44,559 nt of DNA from an uncultured Oscillospiraceae bacterium. GTDB taxonomy: Bacteria; Bacillota; Clostridia; Oscillospirales; Ruminococcaceae. Numbering within the stretch: position 1 is the stretch's first letter; each line of letters begins with the position of its first letter. The stretch spans positions 1 to 44,559 of the forward strand of contig CAKSGA010000007.1 of assembly GCA_934454435.1 (NCBI GenBank), written 5' to 3'. Under the pieces are notes generated by a model. It worked only from the letters and a program-made list of their open reading frames with translations. It did no database searches and was not told the DNA's origin. Positions 32,937 to 40,981 of the stretch are shown here, piece by piece. The translations under genes and the position numbers were made by a program.

Positions 32937-33794
32937 ATGAAAAAAATTCTTTCTATAATTGCAATTATAGCCGTGCTGGCCGCTACTGGCTGCTCCTCTG
33001 GAACTTCTGTAATACCACAGGATACGCAGACTTCAGACAATGAAAGCACCGCAGACAGTCCGGCTGACGTCACCGAAGAGCCCGCTGATAATGGACTTTC
33101 CGGCTCAGACCTGAAGGACGGCGAGTACGAAATAACGGTGGACTCCAGCTCCTCGATGTTCAACATAACCAAGTGCACGCTGACCGTTTCCGGCGGCAGA
33201 ATGACCGCCCTCATGACCATGCACGGCACCGGTTACCTTTATCTCTTCATGGGCAGGGGAGAGGACGCAGTTGAGTCCGGGTATATCCCGTTTGTTGAGG
33301 ACGCAGACGGAGCGCATACTTTCACTGTCCCGGTCCCCGCCCTTGACGTCCCGGTGGACTGCGCAGCATTCAGCAAAAAGCGTGAACAGTGGTACGACCG
33401 CACCCTCGTTTTCCGTTCCGAACTTATCCCCGCAGAGGGCTTCGCTGACGGCGTGCTGAAAACTCCTGCGTCAATGGGACTTGCGGACGGAGAATACACT
33501 GTTGAAGTGACGCTTTCCGGCGGCTCCGGCAGGGCTTCGGTACAGTCCCCGGCGAAACTCACGGTTTCCGGCGGTGCAGCTTCTGCGGAGATCGTATGGA
33601 GCAGCTCCAATTACGACTACATGCGTATCGGCGAGGTAAAGTTCCTGCCGGTGAACACTGATGGGAACTCCACTTTCATGATACCCGTGTCGTATCTGGA
33701 CCGTGAGATGACCGTCTACGCCGACACCACGGCAATGAGCGAGCCCCACGAGATAGAATATAAGCTGACGTTCGACTCAGCTTCGGTAAAGTGA
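32937..33794 (+). CDS. Lipoprotein with two tandem NEAT-like domains
   Basis: The 285-residue protein has a lipoprotein signal ending LAATGC (Cys19) and an acidic Ser/Thr linker to about residue 55. Two homologous domains follow (about 57-175 and 180-283), each opening DGEY.(I/V).V and containing LTVSGG. The second reads PAKLTVSGGAASAEIVW, NYDYMRIGEVKFLPV, FMIPVSYLDREMTVYADT and ending HEIEYKLTF. That order of strands resembles NEAT domains, which bind haem in Gram-positive surface proteins. The NEAT resemblance is my inference from pattern, not from a search. In this operon a corrinoid or other tetrapyrrole is the likely ligand. It is coupled (TGATG) to the binding-protein gene. Confidence 0.72.
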   Translation: MKKILSIIAIIAVLAATGCSSGTSVIPQDTQTSDNESTADSPADVTEEPADNGLSGSDLKDGEYEITVDSSSSMFNITKCTLTVSGGRMTALMTMHGTGYLYLFMGRGEDAVESGYIPFVEDADGAHTFTVPVPALDVPVDCAAFSKKREQWYDRTLVFRSELIPAEGFADGVLKTPASMGLADGEYTVEVTLSGGSGRASVQSPAKLTVSGGAASAEIVWSSSNYDYMRIGEVKFLPVNTDGNSTFMIPVSYLDREMTVYADTTAMSEPHEIEYKLTFDSASVK

Positions 33795-34921
33795 TGAGCA
33801 ATATCCGGAAAACTGCGATAGCTGCTGCAGCGGCGTTACTGTTCACCGGCTGCTCCGGGAATGTTCCGGCGGAAAGCCCCTCGGGACTCCCGGAGGTGGT
33901 CGGCAGCATGGAGCTGAAATACGCCGACCAGTTTTCGGTGGACTACCTCGCTGACGGCTCCGCCCTTGCGGAGATCGCAGACGGACGGCGGTACCTGATA
34001 GTCCCCGCTGACGCAGAAGCGCCGGAGGACGTTCCCGCAGATATCACGGTGATAATACAGCCGGAGGACATCTACCTTGCTTCCTCCTCGGCGATGGATC
34101 TTTTCAGCTGCATTGACGGGCTGGATAATATCCTTGCGACCTCCACACCTGAAAGCAGCTGGGAGCTCCCGGAGATAGCGCATGCGATGGCGGACGAGGA
34201 CATACTCTACGCCGGGAAATATTCCTCACCGGACATTGAACTGCTGATGTCCGGGGGCTGCGATGCTGCGATAGAGAACACGATGATCTATCACAGCCCG
34301 AAAATAATCGAGCAGATAGAAAAATGCGGCATTCCCGTACTTGTCGAGCGTTCCAGCTATGAGTCACACCCGCTGGGACGCATGGAGTGGGTTAGGCTGT
34401 ACGGGCTGATCATCGGCAGGTCAGACGAGGCGGAGCAGTTCTTCAGTGAAAAAAGTGCCCTTCTTGATGATGTGATCTCCAGGGAAAGCACCGGGCAGAC
34501 GGCGGCGTTTTTCTATATTTCGTCCAACGGGTATGCGGTGGTGAGAAAGCCCGGTGACTACATTTCCAAGATGATAGGACTTGCCGGGGGAGAGTACATT
34601 CTCAGCGCTGAAAGCCTGAATGTCGATGAAAATGCGCTGTCCACCGCCAATATACAGTTCGAGGCATTCTATGCGCTCGCAAAGGATGCAGACTATCTCA
34701 TCTACAACGGAACCATAGACGGCGGAGTGGAAACGCTGGCGCAGCTCTCTGCGAAAAATCCGCTTCTGGCGGACTTCCGGGCATTCCGCAGCGGGAATGT
34801 ATGGTGCACGAATGCAAACGTGTTCCAGCAGACATCCGCCGCCGCTGAAATGACAGAGGAGCTCCACCGGATATTCACCGGAGGGAGTGGCGATTTTGAA
34901 TTCTTCCACAAGCTGAGCTGA
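33794..34921 (+). CDS. btuF: ABC importer substrate-binding lipoprotein, BtuF/FhuD type
   Basis: The product has 375 residues. The ATG at 33794 overlaps the previous stop (TGATG). The signal ends LLFTGC (Cys20). The body resembles class III binding proteins: IIQPEDIYLASSSAMDLFSCIDGLDNILATS, an interdomain helix, then IEQIEKCGIPVLVERSSYESHPLGRMEWVRLYGLIIG and GGEYILSAESLNVDENALS. Such proteins deliver iron-siderophores, haem or corrinoids to BtuC/FecCD permeases. The cobalamin riboswitch favours a corrinoid or cobalt-tetrapyrrole ligand. The gene symbol is by context. Confidence 0.85.
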   Translation: MSNIRKTAIAAAAALLFTGCSGNVPAESPSGLPEVVGSMELKYADQFSVDYLADGSALAEIADGRRYLIVPADAEAPEDVPADITVIIQPEDIYLASSSAMDLFSCIDGLDNILATSTPESSWELPEIAHAMADEDILYAGKYSSPDIELLMSGGCDAAIENTMIYHSPKIIEQIEKCGIPVLVERSSYESHPLGRMEWVRLYGLIIGRSDEAEQFFSEKSALLDDVISRESTGQTAAFFYISSNGYAVVRKPGDYISKMIGLAGGEYILSAESLNVDENALSTANIQFEAFYALAKDADYLIYNGTIDGGVETLAQLSAKNPLLADFRAFRSGNVWCTNANVFQQTSAAAEMTEELHRIFTGGSGDFEFFHKLS

Positions 34922-34938
34922 CACGAAAGGAGAGCCGC

Positions 34939-35937
34939 ATGAACAGATCAACACGATGTGCCGTCTGCTATGCGGCGCTTATCATTCTTACCGCCGTACT
35001 GGCAGCCGCCGGGATATGCTTCGGCAGCGTCCGGCTTTCCTTACGGGAGATAGCTGCGGCTTTCGGTGGAGAAAAGTCCACGGCGGCGGACATTATTCTG
35101 ATAAGCAGGCTGCCCCGGGTCATTGCGGCGACTGTTCTCGGCGGAGCCCTGGCGGTTTCCGGCTATCTGCTCCAGACCTTCTTCGCAAACCCGATTGCAG
35201 GGCCGTTCGTGCTGGGTATATCCTCCGGAGCAAAGCTGACGGTGGCACTGACGATGATAGTGTTCCTGGAAAACGGGATAATGCTGAATTCCGCCGGACT
35301 GGTCATTGCGGCGTTTGTGGGCTCGCTGCTTTCCCTGGGGCTTATTATCCCGGTTTCCGGCAGGGCACAGAAGAACTATATGCTGATAGTCTGCGGCATA
35401 ATGACAGGCTACATCTGCTCCGCAATAACCGAATTCGTGGTGACTTTTGCAGACGACTCCAACATAGTGAACCTGCACAACTGGTCAATGGGCAGCTTCT
35501 CCGGCATTGGAATGGACGAAGCCGCTGTGATGTCCGTTGTGGTATTGGCGGCGATGATACCGACATACCTGTTGTCAAAACAGATCGGCGCCTATCAGCT
35601 CGGGGAAGCCTACGCACGGAATTCCGGCGTGCATATCCGTGTGTTCAGGCTTGCGGTGATAATGCTTTCAAGCCTTTTGTCGGCATGCGTTACGGCGTTT
35701 GCGGGTCCGGTGTCGTTTGTGGGGATAGCGGTCCCGCATATCGTGAAAAAAATGTTCGGCACGGCAAAGCCGCAGGCGATCATTCCAGCTTCATTCCTGG
35801 GCGGAGCCTGCTTCTGCCTGCTGTGCGACCTTATCGCAAGGACCGTGTTTGCTCCGACTGAACTCAGTATAGGTTCTGTAACGGCAGTGCTTGGGGCTCC
35901 GGTGGTCATTGTGATAATGCTGTCAAGGAAAAAGTGA
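34939..35937 (+). CDS. btuC: BtuC/FecCD-type importer permease
   Basis: This 332-residue protein has about nine or ten membrane helices. RLPRVIAATVLGGALAVSG, NPIAGPFVLGISSGA and GPVSFVGIAVPHIVK are the family blocks, the last being the coupling-helix region that meets the ATPase. The ATG at 34939 follows AAAGGAG, 17 nt after the binding-protein stop. It forms the homodimeric pore for the substrate captured by the upstream lipoproteins. Corrinoid specificity is inferred from the riboswitch and neighbours. Confidence 0.9.
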   Translation: MNRSTRCAVCYAALIILTAVLAAAGICFGSVRLSLREIAAAFGGEKSTAADIILISRLPRVIAATVLGGALAVSGYLLQTFFANPIAGPFVLGISSGAKLTVALTMIVFLENGIMLNSAGLVIAAFVGSLLSLGLIIPVSGRAQKNYMLIVCGIMTGYICSAITEFVVTFADDSNIVNLHNWSMGSFSGIGMDEAAVMSVVVLAAMIPTYLLSKQIGAYQLGEAYARNSGVHIRVFRLAVIMLSSLLSACVTAFAGPVSFVGIAVPHIVKKMFGTAKPQAIIPASFLGGACFCLLCDLIARTVFAPTELSIGSVTAVLGAPVVIVIMLSRKK

Positions 35938-35950
35938 AAGGCGGTGAGGT

Positions 35951-37051
35951 ATGGACAGGTCTATTTTCATGACCGTGGGACTCTCGGCGGGCTACAGCAG
36001 GAAAATAGTGCTGAGCGGCGTTGAGATAACAGCGGAGTGCGGCAGGATAACAACGCTGATAGGTCCAAATGGCTGTGGGAAATCCACGCTGCTGAAAACC
36101 GCTGCAAAGCAGCTTCCTGCGTTGTCAGGAGCGGTGTATATCAGTGAAAGGGAACTGGGGCTTATCACCGCCGGTGAGCTCGCCAAAATGCTGTCGATAC
36201 TGCTGACCGAGCGTATCTCTCCGGAGCTCATGACCTGCCGTGACGTGGTGGAAAGCGGGCGTTACCCCTATACGGGGAAGCTCGGCATACTGTCGCAGGC
36301 GGATAAGTCGGCGGTGGCTGAGGCAATGGTGCTGACGTCCACCACGGAGCTTTCGGAAGTTGACTTCGGGAGAATAAGCGATGGTCAGCGCCAGCGTGTC
36401 ATGCTTGCCCGGGCGATATGCCAGGAGCCGGAACTGCTGATTCTTGACGAGCCGACTTCATATCTTGATATCCGCCACAAGCTGGAACTGCTGAACACGC
36501 TTAAAAGGCTGGTCAGGGAGAAGAACATAGCCGTACTGATGTCGCTGCATGAGCTTGACTTAGCGGAACGTGTTTCAGATAAAATAGTGTGTATCGACAA
36601 CGGAAAGGTCGGGCGCACAGGAACTCCGGAGGAGATTTTTTCCGGCGGATATATCAGTGAATTATATGGAATAAGTGAAGCGAGCTTCTGTGAGAGCAGC
36701 GGCTGCGCCGAGCTCGAAAGACCCGCCGGGGCACCGGAGGTGTTTGTTATATCCGGCGGAGGAAAAAGCTCCGGCGTGTTCCGCAGGCTGCAAAGGCAGG
36801 GGATTCCGTTTGCAGCGGGGATAATTCCGGAAAACGACATTGATTTTCCCGTTGCGGCTGCGCTTGCAGCGGAGGTGCTGTCGTATCCTGCATTCAGCGC
36901 AGTTCCGGAAGCTGTGTACCTCCGCAGCAGGGAGCTTGTCGGCTCATGCGAACGTGTGATATGCTGCGAGGGAAGCTGCGGCGAGCTTAATCAGGAGAAT
37001 TCGCTGCTGCTTAAAATGGCGCAGGAGCATGGGAAGCCAGTAGAACGCTGA
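35951..37051 (+). CDS. btuD: BtuD-type importer ATPase with an extra C-terminal domain
   Basis: The product has 366 residues. Walker A GPNGCGKST is at 38-46, the signature is ISDGQ at about 142-146 (Asp in place of the first Gly) and Walker B LLILDEP at 162-168, then TSYLD. The usual FecE/BtuD ATPase ends near 250. Here about 110 further residues follow (VFVISGGGKSSGVFRRLQRQ, FAAGIIPENDIDFPVAAAL, ending AQEHGKPVER), with alternating strands and helices and a Gly-rich turn like a nucleotide-binding fold. Longer BtuD relatives with a similar tail exist in archaea and bacilli; its role is not known to me. Last gene of the operon. Confidence 0.9.
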   Translation: MDRSIFMTVGLSAGYSRKIVLSGVEITAECGRITTLIGPNGCGKSTLLKTAAKQLPALSGAVYISERELGLITAGELAKMLSILLTERISPELMTCRDVVESGRYPYTGKLGILSQADKSAVAEAMVLTSTTELSEVDFGRISDGQRQRVMLARAICQEPELLILDEPTSYLDIRHKLELLNTLKRLVREKNIAVLMSLHELDLAERVSDKIVCIDNGKVGRTGTPEEIFSGGYISELYGISEASFCESSGCAELERPAGAPEVFVISGGGKSSGVFRRLQRQGIPFAAGIIPENDIDFPVAAALAAEVLSYPAFSAVPEAVYLRSRELVGSCERVICCEGSCGELNQENSLLLKMAQEHGKPVER

Positions 37052-37156
37052 ATACAACAAAATCGCCCATTTCAAGCGAACGCATTCATGGGTCTGGCTT
37101 TATTCAGTGTGTCCTCAACTTGCACTATGCCGTGAAAAAACGAAACCATAATAGAT

Positions 37157-37198
37157 ATCCCCTCTGCAGCAGGAATGCCGCAGAGGGGATACGTTTTT
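37157..37198 (+). terminator. Terminator of the cbiK-importer operon
   Basis: ATCCCCTCTGC (37157-37167) and GCAGAGGGGAT (37180-37190) form a perfect 11-bp stem with a 12-nt loop, followed by ACGTTTTTT. It lies about 105 bp after the ATPase stop and faces the convergent gene ending at 37206. Confidence 0.88.
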
Positions 37199-37205
37199 TA
37201 CTTTG

Positions 37206-39299
37206 TCAGAGGGAAGAGCGGATAGCCGCCTTTAATCCATCGGGATCATCTTCAAAAGCGCAGTATTCGTCGACCTTATAATCGCCGTCCTTGTCAAGTT
37301 CAACTATGCTTACAGATATGCTTACAGAAGAATAATCAGGTATGGCGGAACTGATCAGCCTTTCGTATTCCTCGCTGGTGATGGAGGTGGATTCCCCATT
37401 CTCGTATACATACCAGTCAACGATGTGCCCATCATAAAACTGAGTGCCTATACTGAGAACAGGCTCAAGCGCCGAACCTGTTATATGGTAACAGAAATGG
37501 TCTACATACAGGCCTACATGCTGATCGTCTTGATTCATGACGCTGTCCGGATATATTCGTATTATGTGGAGATACTGTCCCGAGGAATTTTCAAGCAGCT
37601 CAAAATCAGTACCGCACATTTCGTCGCCGAGCTCCGTGATTTCTGTGCCGGAAATACGATAGAACACAGCTCCGTATGACTTGTAGTTCGGATAAACGAA
37701 TGCAGCAAGTTTGCTTCCGTCATGCAGGTCAAAGCTGAAAACGCTGACCTGCGGAAGAATAAGCTCCATTTTTGCGGTTATCTGCTGCCATTTGTCAAGC
37801 CACATTGTTTCCAGACGGTCGCTCACTGTATCTTCACTGCTGACGTCTGCTTTCACTGCCGTATAATGCGGCTGGGTAAAGGTATCGCTTATAGCGTCAA
37901 AGTCGAAGATGTAAGATATTCCGCTGTCTGTGTCGGTTATGGTGCAGGCTTCCTCGTTGACAGAAAAGTTTTTAGAAAGCCAGGTCGTCACTCCCAGCTG
38001 AACACCGGTAACTTCGGAGAAATCTCCCATCAGCTGGGCGTAGAGCGTCCCGTTCTTTATCGCCATAAAGGTCGTATAGCGTGCCCCGTCGGTGTCATAA
38101 TATCGAAGCGCAATGATATAATTATCACCGAATCGGAACACGTCCGTATATTCGGACAATCTGTCGGTATAGATCCAGTAATCTCCCCCGCCTGCGCCGG
38201 AATGTGCTCCTGACATCTCGCTGACCGTATCGCCATCGTATATTTCGACCCCGAAACTGAAACAGCTTATCATGCCCGGGTGACCCTCAAGGTCGGTGGT
38301 AACGTGGTCGCCCACAAGCAGCACGGAATATTCTCCCGCCTGCTTTGTGTCGAGCAGGACATTCCGTGTGCCCATAGCCTGTAGGCCTCTCTCCTCCGGC
38401 GAGATATCCGGAATAGTCGCATTATCAAAATCAACGTAACCCTGCGGCGTGTTTTCAGAATATATCCCCCGGGAGCTCAGGTCGGAGCGCAGGAAATCCG
38501 AAAGCTCCGAAATATCGTATTTCCGGACGTATCTTACAGGATTATTGCTTGTCGTGGTGTAGACATACTGTTCGTCTGCCGGTATTTCTTCTCCGAGCTG
38601 AACACCGTCTGCGGTTATGAACTTTATCTGCTCTGCATTCAGGTGCAGACATTGAGAATCGCCGCATACCGCAAAGATCATTTCGGGCAGGGCCACGTTC
38701 CAGGACGCCGGGTCAAAACCTGCGAAAAATGCCATATACCTTTCGCCAACGCCGTATAAGGGCGAATTCTTTATCTGGCTTTCCGCATTACCCGCCTGTG
38801 CGAGCTGGATATCCATGCTGACTTCCGTATCATTCAGCCAGTCGTACTCGATATGCGCTTCAAAAAGCGTTGAAATATTGAGGAACATGTCCTCGCCTGT
38901 AAGCTCAAAGGCTTCGTCCGGAGTGTACTGCTTCGTGATAGTGAACTCGTAGAAATATGGATCGAGATAATCCAGAAGTGAATCATAAGAGCTTGGCGAA
39001 CCTGTGCTGCTGTTCTCCCTTATTTCAACATCGTTGTAAAGGTACTGCGGCTCTGCTTCCCCGGAGGAGGTGTCAGAAACAGGAATGCTTATATCAGGAC
39101 TGGCTGGCTGTGAAACTGTTCCGGGGTCCACAAGGTCAACGCCGTGCGGGCGGTTGATGTTCATGGTCATGACCAGCGCCGCTGCAATTACGGCGACTCC
39201 GCCCACAGCACCAATGGAGGTCGTCAGTATGCGCCGTCTGCGGAGTATCATGCTGCGCTTTTTAAGAACGCTCTGTGCCATTTCATGACTTGTTTTCAT
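37206..39299 (-). CDS. Large membrane-anchored extracellular protein paired with an ECF sigma factor
   Basis: The product has 697 residues. The ATG at 39299 follows AAGGAGG and lies inside the 3' end of the sigma-factor gene (17-nt overlap). A short basic cytoplasmic segment (KKRSMILRRRR) precedes one membrane helix at about 28-47. A Pro/Ser/Asp linker and roughly 600 extracellular residues with many Tyr, Asp and Thr follow. I do not recognise the outer domain. Coupling to an ECF sigma gene suggests an anti-sigma or sensor role. However, the cytoplasmic part is only about 25 residues, shorter than the normal anti-sigma domain, and lacks the zinc-binding His/Cys motif. It may sequester sigma by an unusual short peptide or simply be an output gene. 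Confidence 0.7.
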   Translation of the reverse strand: MKTSHEMAQSVLKKRSMILRRRRILTTSIGAVGGVAVIAAALVMTMNINRPHGVDLVDPGTVSQPASPDISIPVSDTSSGEAEPQYLYNDVEIRENSSTGSPSSYDSLLDYLDPYFYEFTITKQYTPDEAFELTGEDMFLNISTLFEAHIEYDWLNDTEVSMDIQLAQAGNAESQIKNSPLYGVGERYMAFFAGFDPASWNVALPEMIFAVCGDSQCLHLNAEQIKFITADGVQLGEEIPADEQYVYTTTSNNPVRYVRKYDISELSDFLRSDLSSRGIYSENTPQGYVDFDNATIPDISPEERGLQAMGTRNVLLDTKQAGEYSVLLVGDHVTTDLEGHPGMISCFSFGVEIYDGDTVSEMSGAHSGAGGGDYWIYTDRLSEYTDVFRFGDNYIIALRYYDTDGARYTTFMAIKNGTLYAQLMGDFSEVTGVQLGVTTWLSKNFSVNEEACTITDTDSGISYIFDFDAISDTFTQPHYTAVKADVSSEDTVSDRLETMWLDKWQQITAKMELILPQVSVFSFDLHDGSKLAAFVYPNYKSYGAVFYRISGTEITELGDEMCGTDFELLENSSGQYLHIIRIYPDSVMNQDDQHVGLYVDHFCYHITGSALEPVLSIGTQFYDGHIVDWYVYENGESTSITSEEYERLISSAIPDYSSVSISVSIVELDKDGDYKVDEYCAFEDDPDGLKAAIRSSL

Positions 39300-39840
39300 A
39301 CTCAAAGCCCTCCTTTTCCAGAATGGTTTTCAGATTCTGTCTTGCCCTGAACAGAATGCTGTTTCCCTGCCGCTGAGTTTTGTGAATAATGCCTGCCGCC
39401 TGAGTAACGTTCATTTCCTCAAAATAAACCAGCCAGATCATCTCCCGCTGATTTGCCGGAAGTCTTTTCATCGCACCGTAGAGCGAGCGGTAGCGCTCCT
39501 GCTCCAGCAGACGCTGCTCCGGACTTCCGGGCAGGGATACATTTTCCGCTTCGTCTATCGGAATGTTCTTCCTGAATGCCGCACTGTGCAAGTAATTCAG
39601 CGCCTTGTTGCGTGCTATCGTGAACAGCCATGTCCGGAATTTGGCGTTTTCTCTGAACGATGGCCGTTTCACCGCAAGAGTCACGAATGTGTCCTCCGTA
39701 AGTTCCTCTGCGATGTCTGCGCCTTTGACATACTGCATGAGAAAGAAAATCAGGCTGTCCTTGTGCAGTTCGATCACCTGTTCAAGTCCGAGATCGTCCC
39801 CGGCAAGGAACCGTTTGTAAGCCTCTGCTCCATTGTCCAT
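39283..39840 (-). CDS. ECF-type RNA polymerase sigma factor
   Basis: The product has 185 residues. Region 2 runs from about 20 to 90 (VIELHKDSLIFFLMQYVKGADIAEELTEDTFV, then FRTWLFTIARNKALNYL, which matches the -10 recognition block). Region 4 is at about 115-175 (MKRLPANQREMIWLVYFEEMNVTQAAGI, then the recognition helix). The ATG at 39840 follows AAAGGAGG. There is no sigma region 1 or 3, which defines the extracytoplasmic-function class. A candidate self-recognised promoter lies 47 bp upstream. The next gene, translationally overlapping, encodes the large membrane protein. Confidence 0.93.
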   Translation of the reverse strand: MDNGAEAYKRFLAGDDLGLEQVIELHKDSLIFFLMQYVKGADIAEELTEDTFVTLAVKRPSFRENAKFRTWLFTIARNKALNYLHSAAFRKNIPIDEAENVSLPGSPEQRLLEQERYRSLYGAMKRLPANQREMIWLVYFEEMNVTQAAGIIHKTQRQGNSILFRARQNLKTILEKEGFEYENKS

Positions 39841-39886
39841 TCCGCTGCCTCCTTTCGTGTAATTACCCTTTCACTTAATAAAACAA

Positions 39887-39910
39887 ACGAAAGAGAAAAA
39901 TGTTTCGTTC
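39887..39910 (-). promoter_or_regulatory. Candidate autoregulated ECF promoter
   Basis: On the minus strand GAAC (39910-39907) and CGT (39889-39887) are separated by 17 bp, with an A/T-rich spacer, matching the general ECF promoter form (GAAC, 16-17 bp, CGT). The overlapping AACGAAA/TTTCGTT inverted repeat could instead be an operator. Confidence 0.5.
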
Positions 39911-39914
39911 TGCC

Positions 39915-39947
39915 AAAAAAAATACACCCCATAGCTTTATGAGGTGC
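39915..39947 (-). terminator. Terminator of the LysR gene at 39965-40849
   Basis: On the minus strand CACCTCAT and ATGGGGTG pair (one G-U) around AAAGCT and are followed by eight T residues. It starts 18 nt after the LysR stop. Confidence 0.85.
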
Positions 39948-39964
39948 ATCAGGCTGACCGGGTA

Positions 39965-40849
39965 TTATTTGTTCCATGCCCTTCCGAGTACAAAACTGCG
40001 GAACCTCTGTGCAGCAGGCGGGAGGAAAACAGCGTCGTCCTGCACCATGAAGAAATCCCGGCGATAGGGCGGCGAGGTTATCTTCAGCACGGAGATGTCC
40101 AGCTTCTGGAGCATGTCCATGTAGGGCACGACAGCCACTCCGAAGCCGGCGGAGACCAGTCCGGCTATGACTTCGTCCTCCTCCGTTTCGATGATGGACG
40201 ATGGTCTGCCGCCAACTTTTTCGTACATTCTGTCGATTACCCTGCGCAGACCGGAGCCCTCTGCGAAGCATACAGCAGGGAAATTCAGCGTATCTGCGAG
40301 GTCTACGCTGTCAAGGGCGGCGAGCGTGTGCGACTTCGGAACTATCATCACAAGTTCCTGCGACGTTACTGGAACGGCTGAAAGTCCCAGCGACGGGTCA
40401 GGCTCGGAGCAGAACACAAGATCGAACTTCCGCTGAAGCAGCCCGTCTATCAGTCCCGCCGACAGGTCGGAATGAAAGCTGAACTGTATCCCGCATTCCG
40501 GGTCGGCAGCGAGGAAATCCGCAGTCAGCTTCGGGATATAGTCCACGCCGAGGGTCCTCAGGAACCCCAGCCGTACTGTCCCTTCGCCCCGGGCGGAGCG
40601 CTGGAGCGAGCCTATACCAACATCAAGTGCGTCAAGTGAACGCTGTGCGCACTCCAGGAATTCCTCACCGAAGCGGGTGAGGGTGGTGTTGCGTCCGGAG
40701 CGCTCAAACAGCGGCACGCCGAGCTCGGTTTCAAGCTGGTTTATCGCATGGCTGAGGCTGGGCTGCGAGATACAGAGCTGTTCCGCCGCCCGGGTGTAGT
40801 GCCGGACCTCCGCCAGTTTTACAAAATATCTGAGATGGTCTAAGTTCAT
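39965..40849 (-). CDS. LysR-family transcriptional regulator (divergent from the YczE-like gene)
   Basis: The product has 294 residues. The ATG at 40849 follows GGGAGGG and gives MNLDHLRYFVKLAEVRHYTRAAEQL, the LysR helix-turn-helix. CISQPSLSHAINQLETELGVPLFERSGR continues it, and the effector domain spans residues about 90-290. The composition around VRLGFLRTLGVDYIPKL and the mention-worthy CynR/GltC-like effector blocks do not fix the ligand. Its divergent position 132 bp from the YczE-like gene predicts control of that gene; T-N11-A-type LysR sites would lie in the AT-rich 40850-40981 spacer. Confidence 0.92.
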   Translation of the reverse strand: MNLDHLRYFVKLAEVRHYTRAAEQLCISQPSLSHAINQLETELGVPLFERSGRNTTLTRFGEEFLECAQRSLDALDVGIGSLQRSARGEGTVRLGFLRTLGVDYIPKLTADFLAADPECGIQFSFHSDLSAGLIDGLLQRKFDLVFCSEPDPSLGLSAVPVTSQELVMIVPKSHTLAALDSVDLADTLNFPAVCFAEGSGLRRVIDRMYEKVGGRPSSIIETEEDEVIAGLVSAGFGVAVVPYMDMLQKLDISVLKITSPPYRRDFFMVQDDAVFLPPAAQRFRSFVLGRAWNK

Positions 40850-40918
40850 TTCTATCCCTCCCGATACATTATAGCACGTTTTATCAAAAAAATCTATGAA
40901 ATTATAAAAATAATACAT

Positions 40919-40969
40919 TTGAAACGCAAATATGATTGTGCTACAATAATTCTTGTAGGATAATACAAG
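40919..40969 (+). promoter_or_regulatory. Promoter and inverted repeat of the YczE-like gene
   Basis: TTGAAA (40919-40924) and TACAAT (40942-40947) are 17 bp apart. CTTGTA (40952-40957) and TACAAG (40964-40969) form an inverted repeat at the predicted start, running into the ribosome site AAGGAGG, so it could mask translation initiation in RNA. Confidence 0.65.
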
Positions 40970-40981
40970 GAGGCACATATC

